This document shows positions 1-8,329 of a stretch of 64,000 nucleotides of DNA, piece by piece; positions within the stretch are counted from its first letter, which is position 1, and each line of letters begins with the position of its first letter. The DNA is from Rhizosphaericola mali. Lineage in GTDB: Bacteria; Bacteroidota; Bacteroidia; Chitinophagales; Chitinophagaceae. The notes under the pieces are model-generated. The model worked only from the letters and a program-made list of their open reading frames with translations, searched no databases and was not told the origin of the DNA. Location of the stretch: NCBI RefSeq assembly GCF_004337365.2, contig NZ_CP044016.1, positions 4,259,507 through 4,323,506 on the forward strand, given 5' to 3'. The translations under genes were made by a program, and so were the position numbers.

Positions 1-371
1 TGAGTAAGCGTGTCCGTTTAATAGGTGCGATATCTGACAACGAAAAAAATTGGTATTTAAAAAACTGTCAAGCATTACCTTTTCCATCCTTAGCAGAAGG
101 GTTTGGTTTGCCTGTTTTGGAAGCGATGCATTTTGGAAAACCTACTATATTGTCGAAGTTAACCTCTTTGCCAGAAATTGGTGGAGCTCAAGCATATTAT
201 TATGATAATTTTGAGCCAGATCACATAGCCGAAAGGACGATGGAAGTGATGGCTGATTATAATACGGATGTTTTGGGCAAATCTGATGCTATTAAAGCGC
301 ATGCAGGGCAGTTTACTTGGGAAGGCGCAGCAAAAAAATATAATGAAATATATAAAAGATTATTGGATTAG
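1..371 (+). CDS. Glycosyltransferase family 4, C-terminal fragment (5' truncated by window edge)
   Basis: The reading frame is already open at base 3 and runs to a TAG at 369-371, giving 122 visible residues of the C-terminal half of a GT-B retaining glycosyltransferase. The segment SLAEGFGLPVLEAMHFGKP followed by PEIGG is the nucleotide-sugar binding E-x7-E signature of GT4 (glycosyl transferases group 1). The N-terminal acceptor domain lies outside the window, so the sugar and acceptor cannot be inferred. It ends 8 nt before the next gene on the same strand, so it is probably co-transcribed with the polysaccharide genes that follow. An internal ATG at 108 exists but falls inside the conserved motif and is not the start. 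Confidence 0.9.
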   Translation, partial: SKRVRLIGAISDNEKNWYLKNCQALPFPSLAEGFGLPVLEAMHFGKPTILSKLTSLPEIGGAQAYYYDNFEPDHIAERTMEVMADYNTDVLGKSDAIKAHAGQFTWEGAAKKYNEIYKRLLD

Positions 372-379
372 AGAATATA

Positions 380-1219
380 ATGAAGAAGATAATTAATTTA
401 ATAAAATCATTATTTTTTTTTAAGGCAAAAAAAATAGACAATTGCTATATTTCCATTTGTTGCATTCAAAAGGATGAAAATGAATATTTATTAGAATGGA
501 TAGATTACCATCAGAAAATAGGTGTTGAACATTTCTATATTTATAATAATGATAGTCAAATATCTCCCAAACCACTTTTAAGAAAACATCTTAAAAGTGG
601 TTTGGTTACGTTAATTAACATTCCAGGGAAGAATCAGCAATTAAATGCTTATAATTTGTGTATTCAAAAATATGGCAGTTTGTCAAAATGGATTGCATTT
701 ATTGATATTGATGAATTTATAGTGCCAAAAAGTACTAATGGAAATTTAAGAGAATTTTTAGAAAAATTTGAAGATTATGGAGCAGTGGGTGTTAATTGGT
801 TAATTTTTGGATCCAATGGCCATAAAGTCAGGAATGGAGAATCCGTTATTAATAAGTTTTTAAAGCGAAGTGCGGGCTCTACATTAATTAATACACACAT
901 TAAATCAATTGTGCAGCCTAAATACGTTTTGAGAAATGACAATCCCCATTTTTTCTGGTATTTAGATGATAAATTTTGTGTTAATGAGAATTATGAAAAG
1001 ATAAATGGGCCATTTTCACCACATAGTTCAGAAAAAATACAGATTAACCATTATCAATGCAAGTCTGAGGAAGAGTATATGGATAGGATTAAAAGGGGAT
1101 GTGCTGATGGACGCCCCGATGTATATAAAATGCAGAGTTTTTTTGATGTTGATAAGATCGCAAACGAAGTAATTGATGAGTCTGCAGTTAATATCTATAA
1201 TAAATTGAAGAAGTTATAA
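380..1219 (+). CDS. GT92-like / GT2_4-type glycosyltransferase
   Basis: 279 residues with no signal peptide. The N-terminal block CCIQKDENEYLLEW (about residues 27-40) followed by DYHQKIGVEHFYIYNN is typical of the glycosyltransferase 92 / Glyco_tranf_2_4 group, which has a GT-A fold. The DxD metal site is visible as FIDIDEF (D109 and D111). Family members add a sugar, often galactose, to surface glycans; donor and acceptor cannot be read from sequence. The gene lies 8 nt after the GT4 fragment and 6 nt before the large fusion gene, so one operon is likely. The DNA is very A+T-rich. A perfect 16-bp inverted repeat sits inside the gene at 567-605, which is unusual for coding sequence. Confidence 0.8.
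   Translation: MKKIINLIKSLFFFKAKKIDNCYISICCIQKDENEYLLEWIDYHQKIGVEHFYIYNNDSQISPKPLLRKHLKSGLVTLINIPGKNQQLNAYNLCIQKYGSLSKWIAFIDIDEFIVPKSTNGNLREFLEKFEDYGAVGVNWLIFGSNGHKVRNGESVINKFLKRSAGSTLINTHIKSIVQPKYVLRNDNPHFFWYLDDKFCVNENYEKINGPFSPHSSEKIQINHYQCKSEEEYMDRIKRGCADGRPDVYKMQSFFDVDKIANEVIDESAVNIYNKLKKL
567..605. repeat. Perfect inverted repeat inside the GT92-like gene
   Basis: Arm CCAAACCACTTTTAAG (567-582) is followed by a 7-nt loop and the exact reverse complement at 590-605. There is no T-run after it, so it does not look like a rho-independent terminator. In the mRNA it would form a strong hairpin within the first quarter of the coding sequence. Confidence 0.9.
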
Positions 1220-1225
1220 TTATAT

Positions 1226-4200
1226 ATGAACAAAACTAATACATCGCAAATATTGAACTTAGAAAACAGTGATGCGATTTTTTGGGAGCCTATTAGAAAT
1301 TTGAAAGATTCTGCTTGGGCAGGACACATACCATTTGCACATTGGATAATGTCCATATTTCACCCTAATATATTTGTAGAATTAGGTACGCATTCTGGAG
1401 TGTCTTACAGTGCATTCTGTAATAGTGTAAAAAAAAATAAATTTGACACTAAATGCTTCGCTATAGACACCTGGTTAGGGGATAGTCAAGCTGGACTATA
1501 TTCAAAAGATATATTTGGAGAACTTGATGAATTTAATAAGAATAATTTTGCGAATTTCTCCACTCTTATTAGATCTACATTTGATGATGCAGTAAAGAGC
1601 TTCGACGATGATTCAATAGACTTGCTTCATATAGATGGTTTTCATAGTTATGATGCTGTAAACCACGATTTTGAAACATGGCTACCTAAAATGAAGGAAA
1701 ATGGAATTGTAATACTTCATGACACAAATGAAACTCAAGAAGGTTTTGGGGTATGGAAGTTTTGGAAAGAATTAGAAAATAAATATGTCAATCATTTTCA
1801 TTTCTTACATTGCCACGGTTTAGGTATAGTATATTTAGGGTCTGAATTGCCATTTAATCTCCTATCTTTTTTTCAAAATAGTGAATATGATACAGAATTA
1901 ATTAGAAACATATTTTCGACTGTTGGAGGTAAATATGAAAAAGAACTACAATTAATTTTGGAACAAGATAATTTTCAACATATTAATTTAGAACAAAAAA
2001 ATCAATATGAAGAAAAAATATTATCACTTGAAAATCATTTTGAAGACGTAAAGCATTATTGGGAGGAGAATGAAAAGGAAATAATTGAAGAAAAAAATAA
2101 TCAACTTCAAATTTTAAAAGACTCTTTTAAAAGCGAATTAAATGGTAAGACAAAAGAAATTAATAGTCTTTATAGCAATATTTGGTTATTTAATACACAA
2201 GTTCAATCTTTAGAAAAAGACTCTCTATGGAGATATCTGAGGAAACATCCTGGATTAAAAAGGTTTTTGACTAAATATATAGGTTATATAAGAGCTAGTT
2301 TAAAAGGTCGATTAAAACAAGAAAGAAAGCGTTATAAAAGAGCCCAAAGACATGTACCTATAATCGAAAATTCTTCTTTTTTTGATCAAGATTGGTATAA
2401 AAGAAAATATTTTGATGTAGTTTATTCTGGTTTTTCGCCTGCCATGCATTATGCCTTGTTTGGCAAAGACGGAAGACTGCCTAGTCCTTTGTTTAATGCA
2501 CAGATGTATCAAGATCAATATCATGATGTTAAAAATTCTGATTTTGTGCCATTAGTTCATTATGAATTACATGGAAAATTAGAAAACAGATATTTTCAAG
2601 ATTGTAAGGATATCGATCAAAGTCATATAAAAATAGATGCATTAGCCCAAAATACACTTGTAATTGAAGAAAATAGACTTTATGAGAATTGGCAGGAAAT
2701 AATAGAAAAACCCCATAACGAGGGATTATTGCAACGACTAGAAGTTATAAATGATTTCGATAAAAAAGATGCTAATTATGTTCCACTATTTTCAATAATA
2801 GTTCCTACATATAATACACCTAAAAAATTGTTAGAGAAGTGTATTAATTCTGTATTGAATCAAACATTTCAAAATTGGGAGTTATGTATAGCAGATGATG
2901 CATCAACCAATAAATCGACAATTTCCACTTTAAAATATTTTGAGAAAAAGGATTCAAGAATTAAAGTTGATTATAGAAAAGAGAATGGACATATTTCTGC
3001 TGCTAGCAACTCAGCATTAAAGTTTGCTAATGGTCAGTTTATTGTTTTGTTAGATCATGATGATGAATTAGTTCATACTGCCCTACAAGAGGTTGCAATG
3101 TCGATTTCTGAAAATCCCGATGCTAAAATTTTTTATTCTGATGAGGATAAGTATGATAGAGATGGTAATAGAATTCATCCTTATTTTAAACCGGACTTCT
3201 CTTTAGACTTATTATTTTCTCAAAATTATATCTGCCATTTAGCAGTCTATCAGAAAAAAATAATTGAAAAAATTGGTGGATTCAGAGTTGGATTTGAGGG
3301 TAGTCAAGACTACGATTTGATACTTAGAGCTGTTCGTGAAGTTGGAGATGAAAAACTTATAATACACATTCCAAGAATATTATATCATTGGAGAATGACT
3401 GATAGCTCAACTGCTAGCAGCCATGAAAATAAACCTTATGCTGCAATAGCGGGACAAAAAGCTTTGCAATCTTATTTTGATTTTGATAATTCTGGTGTGC
3501 AGGTGAGTATGTTAACGGATGGTCGTTACAAAACGAGTTGGCCCATCCCGAATCCATCTCCTTTAATAAGTTTAATCATTGGCACAAGGGATGGGTATGA
3601 AGAACTTAAGACCTGTATTGATTCAATCTTAATAAAAACAAAATATCCAAATTTTGAAATTATAATTGTTGATAACCAATCAACGGATAAGGAGACTCTA
3701 CAATATTTTGATGCGCTTAGAAGTAACCCAAAAATTTCTGTTATTTCTTATAACGATCACTTTAATTATTCTGCAATAAATAATTTAGGCGTTCAATCTG
3801 CTAAAGGTGATATTATAGGGTTATTAAATAATGATATCGAGATTCTTAATGAAGATTGGCTTTCTGAAATGGTAAGCTTATGTTTAAGAAAAGACATTGG
3901 TTGCGTAGGAGCTAAGCTTCTTTATCCAGACGGTACTATTCAACATGCAGGTGTCGTGCTTGGACTAGGTGGCATTGCTGGACATCCTCATAAATTTAAT
4001 AGGAGTGACGCTGAGGGGTATTTTAGATTACTTAAAATCGTACATAATGTAAGTGCCGTAACAGGAGCTGCACTACTTGTAAAAAAAGAGATATTTTTAG
4101 AGGTGGGTGGTTTGGACGAAAAGGATTTAAAAGTGGCATTTAATGATGTTGATTTTTGCATTAAAGTAAGAGAAGCTGGTTATAGAAATATTTGGACTCC

Positions 4201-4387
4201 TTTTGCCACAATAAGACATCATGAATCTAAAAGTCGAGGGGAAGATAATACTCCCGAAAAATATGATAGATTTATGAATGAAATTGAAGTTATGAAAAAA
4301 AGATGGGGGCATTTGCTATTTCGAGATCCTTATTATAATCCAAATCTATCATTAGAGAATCAAGGCTATACAATTATAATTTCCTAA
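1226..4387 (+). CDS. Methyltransferase / coiled-coil / double GT2 fusion protein
   Basis: 1053 residues forming a multi-domain glycan enzyme. Residues about 45-205 are a class I SAM methyltransferase of the Methyltransf_24 type: motif I VELGTHSGVS near residue 51, then LLHIDGFHSYDAV and ILHDTNE. Residues about 260-340 are charged and predicted coiled coil. Residues about 385-460 hold two copies of the FDxxWYxxxYxDV...HYxxxG motif often found beside surface-glycan GTs. Two GT2 (GT-A) domains follow: one from FSIIVPTYNTP (about 522) with the metal site DHDDE (about 609), and one from LISLIIGTRDG (about 776) with LLNNDIE (about 866). Such proteins typically build and cap O-antigen or other surface polysaccharide, with methylation ending or modifying the chain (inference). 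It sits 6 nt from each neighbour. The full length looks intact. Confidence 0.85.
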   Translation: MNKTNTSQILNLENSDAIFWEPIRNLKDSAWAGHIPFAHWIMSIFHPNIFVELGTHSGVSYSAFCNSVKKNKFDTKCFAIDTWLGDSQAGLYSKDIFGELDEFNKNNFANFSTLIRSTFDDAVKSFDDDSIDLLHIDGFHSYDAVNHDFETWLPKMKENGIVILHDTNETQEGFGVWKFWKELENKYVNHFHFLHCHGLGIVYLGSELPFNLLSFFQNSEYDTELIRNIFSTVGGKYEKELQLILEQDNFQHINLEQKNQYEEKILSLENHFEDVKHYWEENEKEIIEEKNNQLQILKDSFKSELNGKTKEINSLYSNIWLFNTQVQSLEKDSLWRYLRKHPGLKRFLTKYIGYIRASLKGRLKQERKRYKRAQRHVPIIENSSFFDQDWYKRKYFDVVYSGFSPAMHYALFGKDGRLPSPLFNAQMYQDQYHDVKNSDFVPLVHYELHGKLENRYFQDCKDIDQSHIKIDALAQNTLVIEENRLYENWQEIIEKPHNEGLLQRLEVINDFDKKDANYVPLFSIIVPTYNTPKKLLEKCINSVLNQTFQNWELCIADDASTNKSTISTLKYFEKKDSRIKVDYRKENGHISAASNSALKFANGQFIVLLDHDDELVHTALQEVAMSISENPDAKIFYSDEDKYDRDGNRIHPYFKPDFSLDLLFSQNYICHLAVYQKKIIEKIGGFRVGFEGSQDYDLILRAVREVGDEKLIIHIPRILYHWRMTDSSTASSHENKPYAAIAGQKALQSYFDFDNSGVQVSMLTDGRYKTSWPIPNPSPLISLIIGTRDGYEELKTCIDSILIKTKYPNFEIIIVDNQSTDKETLQYFDALRSNPKISVISYNDHFNYSAINNLGVQSAKGDIIGLLNNDIEILNEDWLSEMVSLCLRKDIGCVGAKLLYPDGTIQHAGVVLGLGGIAGHPHKFNRSDAEGYFRLLKIVHNVSAVTGAALLVKKEIFLEVGGLDEKDLKVAFNDVDFCIKVREAGYRNIWTPFATIRHHESKSRGEDNTPEKYDRFMNEIEVMKKRWGHLLFRDPYYNPNLSLENQGYTIIIS

Positions 4388-4393
4388 TCAGAA

Positions 4394-5386
4394 ATGGCGA
4401 AAAAAATAGTATTGTTAGGTATGCCTGAAAGTTATGGCTTAAGCATGACAATTGTTCAAGAACTTCAAAAAATGGACTTTCTAGTAGTGGATATTAGTTT
4501 TAAGGATTATGGATTTCAATATAAAAATTGGAAGCAAAAAATTATTAGTTGGTATAATAAAAAAATAAAAGGGAATAAACATTTCAAAAATGATTTGAAG
4601 TTTGCGCCTTACAAATCTAAAATTGATTCGATCATTGATAGCTATGAAAAATTTGATTATGCTTTATTTATTAGGGCAGATATTTACCCAAAATATATTC
4701 TTGATAAAGTAAGGAGAAAAACTCGAAAATTTATTGGTTATCAGTGGGATGGTTTATCTAGATATCCACGTATCAATGAATACATTCCGCTATTTGATAA
4801 ATTTTTTGTGTTTGATAAAGAGGATGCTTTTAAAAATAATCGAGTAATACCGATTACAAATTTTTATATTGAAAAAGAATGTGACAATGTCCTAACTCCT
4901 ATTAAAAGAGCAATTTTTTTAGGTAGTTTTTTTAAAGATCGTTACGATATATTAATAACTATACAGAAGCTTTTACACGAAAAAAAAATTGATTTCGATA
5001 TTTTTCTATTAGGTGCAGAAGCAAAAAATTCAATAGCAGATAAATTAACTTTCGAAATATTAAAATCCCCTTTGCCATATAACAATTATTTGAGTACCCT
5101 TATGAAATATGATATAATTATCGATTTACCACTCTCTATTCATCATGGATTTTCATTTCGTGTATTAGAAGCATTGGGTTTAGAAAAAAAATTGATTACT
5201 ACTAATAGTTCTTTAATGCAAGCAGATTTTTATGATAAAAACAATATTTTTGTTCTAAATCAACATAATAAAGAGGATATTATTTTATTCTTAGAAAAAC
5301 CTTACAAAAAATTAGACAAATCAATCAAGGAAAAATATAATTTTAAAAATTGGATTAACACTTTATTGATGTTAGATAATGAATAA
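4394..5386 (+). CDS. Putative GT-B-like glycan biosynthesis protein (paralogue 1)
   Basis: 330 residues, cytoplasmic, no signal peptide. I do not recognise a named family with certainty. The C-terminal part (HHGFSFRVLEALGLEKKLIT, then a stretch DKNNIFVL) has the pattern of the nucleotide-sugar site of GT-B or CgeB-like transferases, where an E in a (S/G)FRxxEAL context binds the donor. The middle contains YQWDGLSRYP and LFDKFFVFD. The next gene (5415-6419) shares all of these blocks and is a tandem paralogue. The gene is very A+T-rich and starts 6 nt after the fusion gene. Function is inferred from motif layout and neighbourhood only. Confidence 0.7.
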   Translation: MAKKIVLLGMPESYGLSMTIVQELQKMDFLVVDISFKDYGFQYKNWKQKIISWYNKKIKGNKHFKNDLKFAPYKSKIDSIIDSYEKFDYALFIRADIYPKYILDKVRRKTRKFIGYQWDGLSRYPRINEYIPLFDKFFVFDKEDAFKNNRVIPITNFYIEKECDNVLTPIKRAIFLGSFFKDRYDILITIQKLLHEKKIDFDIFLLGAEAKNSIADKLTFEILKSPLPYNNYLSTLMKYDIIIDLPLSIHHGFSFRVLEALGLEKKLITTNSSLMQADFYDKNNIFVLNQHNKEDIILFLEKPYKKLDKSIKEKYNFKNWINTLLMLDNE

Positions 5387-5414
5387 TTTCTAAAATGATT
5401 AATAACGCCTAAAT

Positions 5415-6419
5415 ATGGCAAAAACTGATTCAACAATTAAAATTGTATTACTTACTCCTTTGGAATTTGGATTCAATGAAATGTTTCTGGAAAATACAAT
5501 AGAGATTGGATATGAAGTACTATCCTTGTCCGAGAAATTAAAATTTAAATATCCTTCTAATCTTCTCAAATTTTTCAACGGCGTTAGAAAACTCTTATTT
5601 AAGGATAAAAATTATAAAAAGAGACTAATTAAAAACTATCAGCTAGATGTTGTAAAAAAAATACAGAATGATAAATATTATACAATTGCAGAATATGCCT
5701 TAATTATTCGACCAGATTTATGGCATCATGAAGTAATCTCGGAAGTTGTAAAGTTGGCTAAAGTAAGTGTTTGTTATCAATGGGATGGAATAAAAAGATA
5801 TCCGGATGTTGTAAATTATTTTTCCTTGTTTACTAAAATTTATGTTTTTGATCCTAAGGACTTATATCAAACAAACTTTAACATCAAACTGCTAACAAAT
5901 TTTTATTTCGATAATTTATCATCCTTTATACAAGAGGCAACACGACAAGTTTGCTACATTGGCACATTTCAAAATAATCGGATTACAAAGTTGCTAGAGA
6001 TAAAAAAAATACTAAAACAATATGATATTTTTTTTGATATTTTTTTAGCATTTAATAGTAAAAAAGAAGCTACATCATTTGAGTATACCGAGGACGTAAA
6101 TATTTTACAGCAATCTCTTTCATATAAACAAATGATAGGATTAAGTAGCAAATACAAAGTTATTGTGGACGTCCAAAACAAATTTCATGAAGGTCTTTCA
6201 TTTCGACACTTTGAATGTCTTAAGCTGGAAAAAAAGATCATTACAGATAATGCATCAGTCAAAGGGTATGATTTTTATAAATCAAATAATGTATTCGTTT
6301 TTGGACAAGACAACCCTGCAAATTTATCTTTGTTTATTAATAGTGAATTTGAAAAGATCAATTTTAAAATAATAGAAAAGTACAGTTATCAGAATTGGCT
6401 AAGGGACATTTTTGTATAA
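5415..6419 (+). CDS. Putative GT-B-like glycan biosynthesis protein (paralogue 2)
   Basis: 334 residues, clearly homologous to the preceding gene. Shared blocks are YQWDGIKRYPDVVNYFSLF, the following KIYVFDPKD, and near the end HEGLSFRHFECLKLEKKIIT. The paralogues differ strongly at their N-termini, as expected if they recognise different acceptors. There is no signal peptide or membrane segment. It is the last gene of the A+T-rich polysaccharide block; the next gene has its own -7 box at 6490. Assignment as a glycosyltransferase is inference from context and the C-terminal motif; a capsular polysaccharide synthesis role is equally possible. Confidence 0.7.
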   Translation: MAKTDSTIKIVLLTPLEFGFNEMFLENTIEIGYEVLSLSEKLKFKYPSNLLKFFNGVRKLLFKDKNYKKRLIKNYQLDVVKKIQNDKYYTIAEYALIIRPDLWHHEVISEVVKLAKVSVCYQWDGIKRYPDVVNYFSLFTKIYVFDPKDLYQTNFNIKLLTNFYFDNLSSFIQEATRQVCYIGTFQNNRITKLLEIKKILKQYDIFFDIFLAFNSKKEATSFEYTEDVNILQQSLSYKQMIGLSSKYKVIVDVQNKFHEGLSFRHFECLKLEKKIITDNASVKGYDFYKSNNVFVFGQDNPANLSLFINSEFEKINFKIIEKYSYQNWLRDIFV

Positions 6420-6489
6420 TTTAAAAAAAACAATGTGAGTTGTATCTGTCTCTATCCAATTGAAAATAAACTTCAAAATATTTAATCGT

Positions 6490-6497
6490 TATCTTTG
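6490..6497 (+). promoter_or_regulatory. Bacteroidetes -7 box upstream of the MsbA-like gene
   Basis: TATCTTTG followed by CG matches the Bacteroidetes sigma-A -7 consensus TAnnTTTG and lies 23 nt before the ATG at 6521. The nearest upstream TTG (6460-6462) is 27 nt away, longer than usual, so the -33 element is uncertain. Confidence 0.6.
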
Positions 6498-6520
6498 CGC
6501 CCCTTATAAGATAGTATAAA

Positions 6521-8329
6521 ATGAAATTAAAAAAATTTAAGCGACTTTTTAAGTACATTGGATTATATAAAGGCAAAATTATCTTGTATTTATTGATGAC
6601 GATAATTGCGTCTGCATTATCAGTAGGTTCTATTGCTACATTAGCGCCATTGATGTCAATTATTTTTATGCCAGAAAATGGTGGTGCCCAAATTGGTGGC
6701 GATACAATGAAAGCTTTTACGGATTACTTGTCTAATGCGATGCATACACATGGTCAGCTTTATGCGGTCTTAATTTGTTGTGCCTTCATTATTGTTACCA
6801 CATTTTTGAAAAATTTGTTTCTTTATTGGTCTTCTGTCATTTCGGTTCCAGTAAGAAGTTCAATTACCATTCATTTGAAAAATGACATGTATCATAAAAT
6901 ATTATCCCTACCTGTGGGATATTTTTCAGATCAAAAAAAAGGGGATATTATGTCTAGGATGGCTAATGATGCAAATATTGTTGAGGGGTCGATTATCAAT
7001 ACCATGGAAGGTTTGATCAAAGATCCAATTATGGTGATCTCTTATTTGGTAATGATGATTTCAATCAGTCCTAAATTATCCGTATTTTTATTATTGTTAT
7101 TGCCATTGACTGCTTTTGTAATTGGAAGAATTAGCCGATCTCTAAAAAGACAATCCTCTGCCGCATCTGAAAGAACGGGGGAGATTTTATCCATCTTAGA
7201 TGAAACGCTTGGTGGTATTCGTGTGATTAAAGCTTTTTGTGCTGAGAAAATTCTGAACAATAAGTTTGTTCGAATGAATAATACCTTATTGAATATCAAT
7301 AAGAAAATGAGTCGTCGTCGTGATTTAGCTTCTCCATTAACAGAGTTATTAGGGGTTGTTGTTTTATGTATTATAATTTATTTTGGAGCAAATTTGATAA
7401 TAAAAGGTCAAGGGTTAACAGGAGGAGATTTAATTGCCTATATTGCCATGTTTGCAATGTTAATTAATCCTGCAAAATCATTATCTACTTCATTTTTTAA
7501 TGTACAACAAGGTGCTGCCGCAGTCGAAAGAATTGAGGAATTGTTAGAAACTAAAATTACTATTCCAGATGAAGGAACTAAAAGATTAGACACATTTAGT
7601 GGTGAGATTGAGTTTAAAAATGTAAGTTTTGGATATAACGAACATATTGTCCTAAAAAATATTAATCTCAGAATTCCAAAAGGTAAAACTGTCGCATTGG
7701 TTGGCAGTAGTGGCGCCGGTAAAAGTACGTTGGCAGATCTTGTAACTCGCTTTCATGAGGTTACGAGTGGAGAAGTTTTATTTGATGGAATTAATATTAA
7801 AGAATATAGTATTGAATCAGTAAGAAGAAAAGTCGGTATTGTTACTCAAGAGCCTATTTTGTTCAATGACACAATTGCCAATAATATTACTTTAGGAAAA
7901 CCAGATGCATCACAAGAAGAAATTGTTCAGGCTGCTAAAATTGCAAATGCATTTCGTTTCATAGAAAATAAACCAGAAAAATTTGATACGAATATTGGTG
8001 ATCGCGGTGGTAAATTAAGTGGTGGAGAGCGTCAACGTGTCACGATTGCTCGTGCAGTTTTAAGCAATCCTCCGATTCTAATTTTGGATGAAGCTACCTC
8101 TTCATTAGATACAGAAAGTGAAAGAGTCGTGCAAGATGCGATCAATAATATGATGCAAAACCGTACGTCACTTGTTATCGCTCATAGATTGAGTACGATC
8201 AGAAGTGCAGATGAAATCATCGTTTTGGATAAAGGAGAGATTAAAGAACGTGGTACGCACGATGATCTTATAACAATCGAAAATGGAATTTACCGTAAAT
8301 TAGTTGAATTGCAAGGTTTGGGTAAATAA
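6521..8329 (+). CDS. MsbA-like ABC exporter (permease-ATPase half transporter)
   Basis: 602 residues. An N-terminal exporter transmembrane domain (about residues 15-330, several hydrophobic segments) is fused to a C-terminal nucleotide-binding domain. Walker A is VGSSGAGKST (about 393), the ABC signature is LSGGERQR (about 499), Walker B is LILDEATSSLD, and the H-loop is IAHRLST. This is the architecture and usual length of MsbA, the lipid A-core flippase of the inner membrane, which acts as a homodimer. Lying between glycosyltransferase genes and a GT9 array supports LPS or other glycolipid export. A multidrug or peptide exporter cannot be excluded by sequence alone. Its stop codon directly abuts the stop of the convergent GT9 gene. 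Confidence 0.85.
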   Translation: MKLKKFKRLFKYIGLYKGKIILYLLMTIIASALSVGSIATLAPLMSIIFMPENGGAQIGGDTMKAFTDYLSNAMHTHGQLYAVLICCAFIIVTTFLKNLFLYWSSVISVPVRSSITIHLKNDMYHKILSLPVGYFSDQKKGDIMSRMANDANIVEGSIINTMEGLIKDPIMVISYLVMMISISPKLSVFLLLLLPLTAFVIGRISRSLKRQSSAASERTGEILSILDETLGGIRVIKAFCAEKILNNKFVRMNNTLLNINKKMSRRRDLASPLTELLGVVVLCIIIYFGANLIIKGQGLTGGDLIAYIAMFAMLINPAKSLSTSFFNVQQGAAAVERIEELLETKITIPDEGTKRLDTFSGEIEFKNVSFGYNEHIVLKNINLRIPKGKTVALVGSSGAGKSTLADLVTRFHEVTSGEVLFDGINIKEYSIESVRRKVGIVTQEPILFNDTIANNITLGKPDASQEEIVQAAKIANAFRFIENKPEKFDTNIGDRGGKLSGGERQRVTIARAVLSNPPILILDEATSSLDTESERVVQDAINNMMQNRTSLVIAHRLSTIRSADEIIVLDKGEIKERGTHDDLITIENGIYRKLVELQGLGK

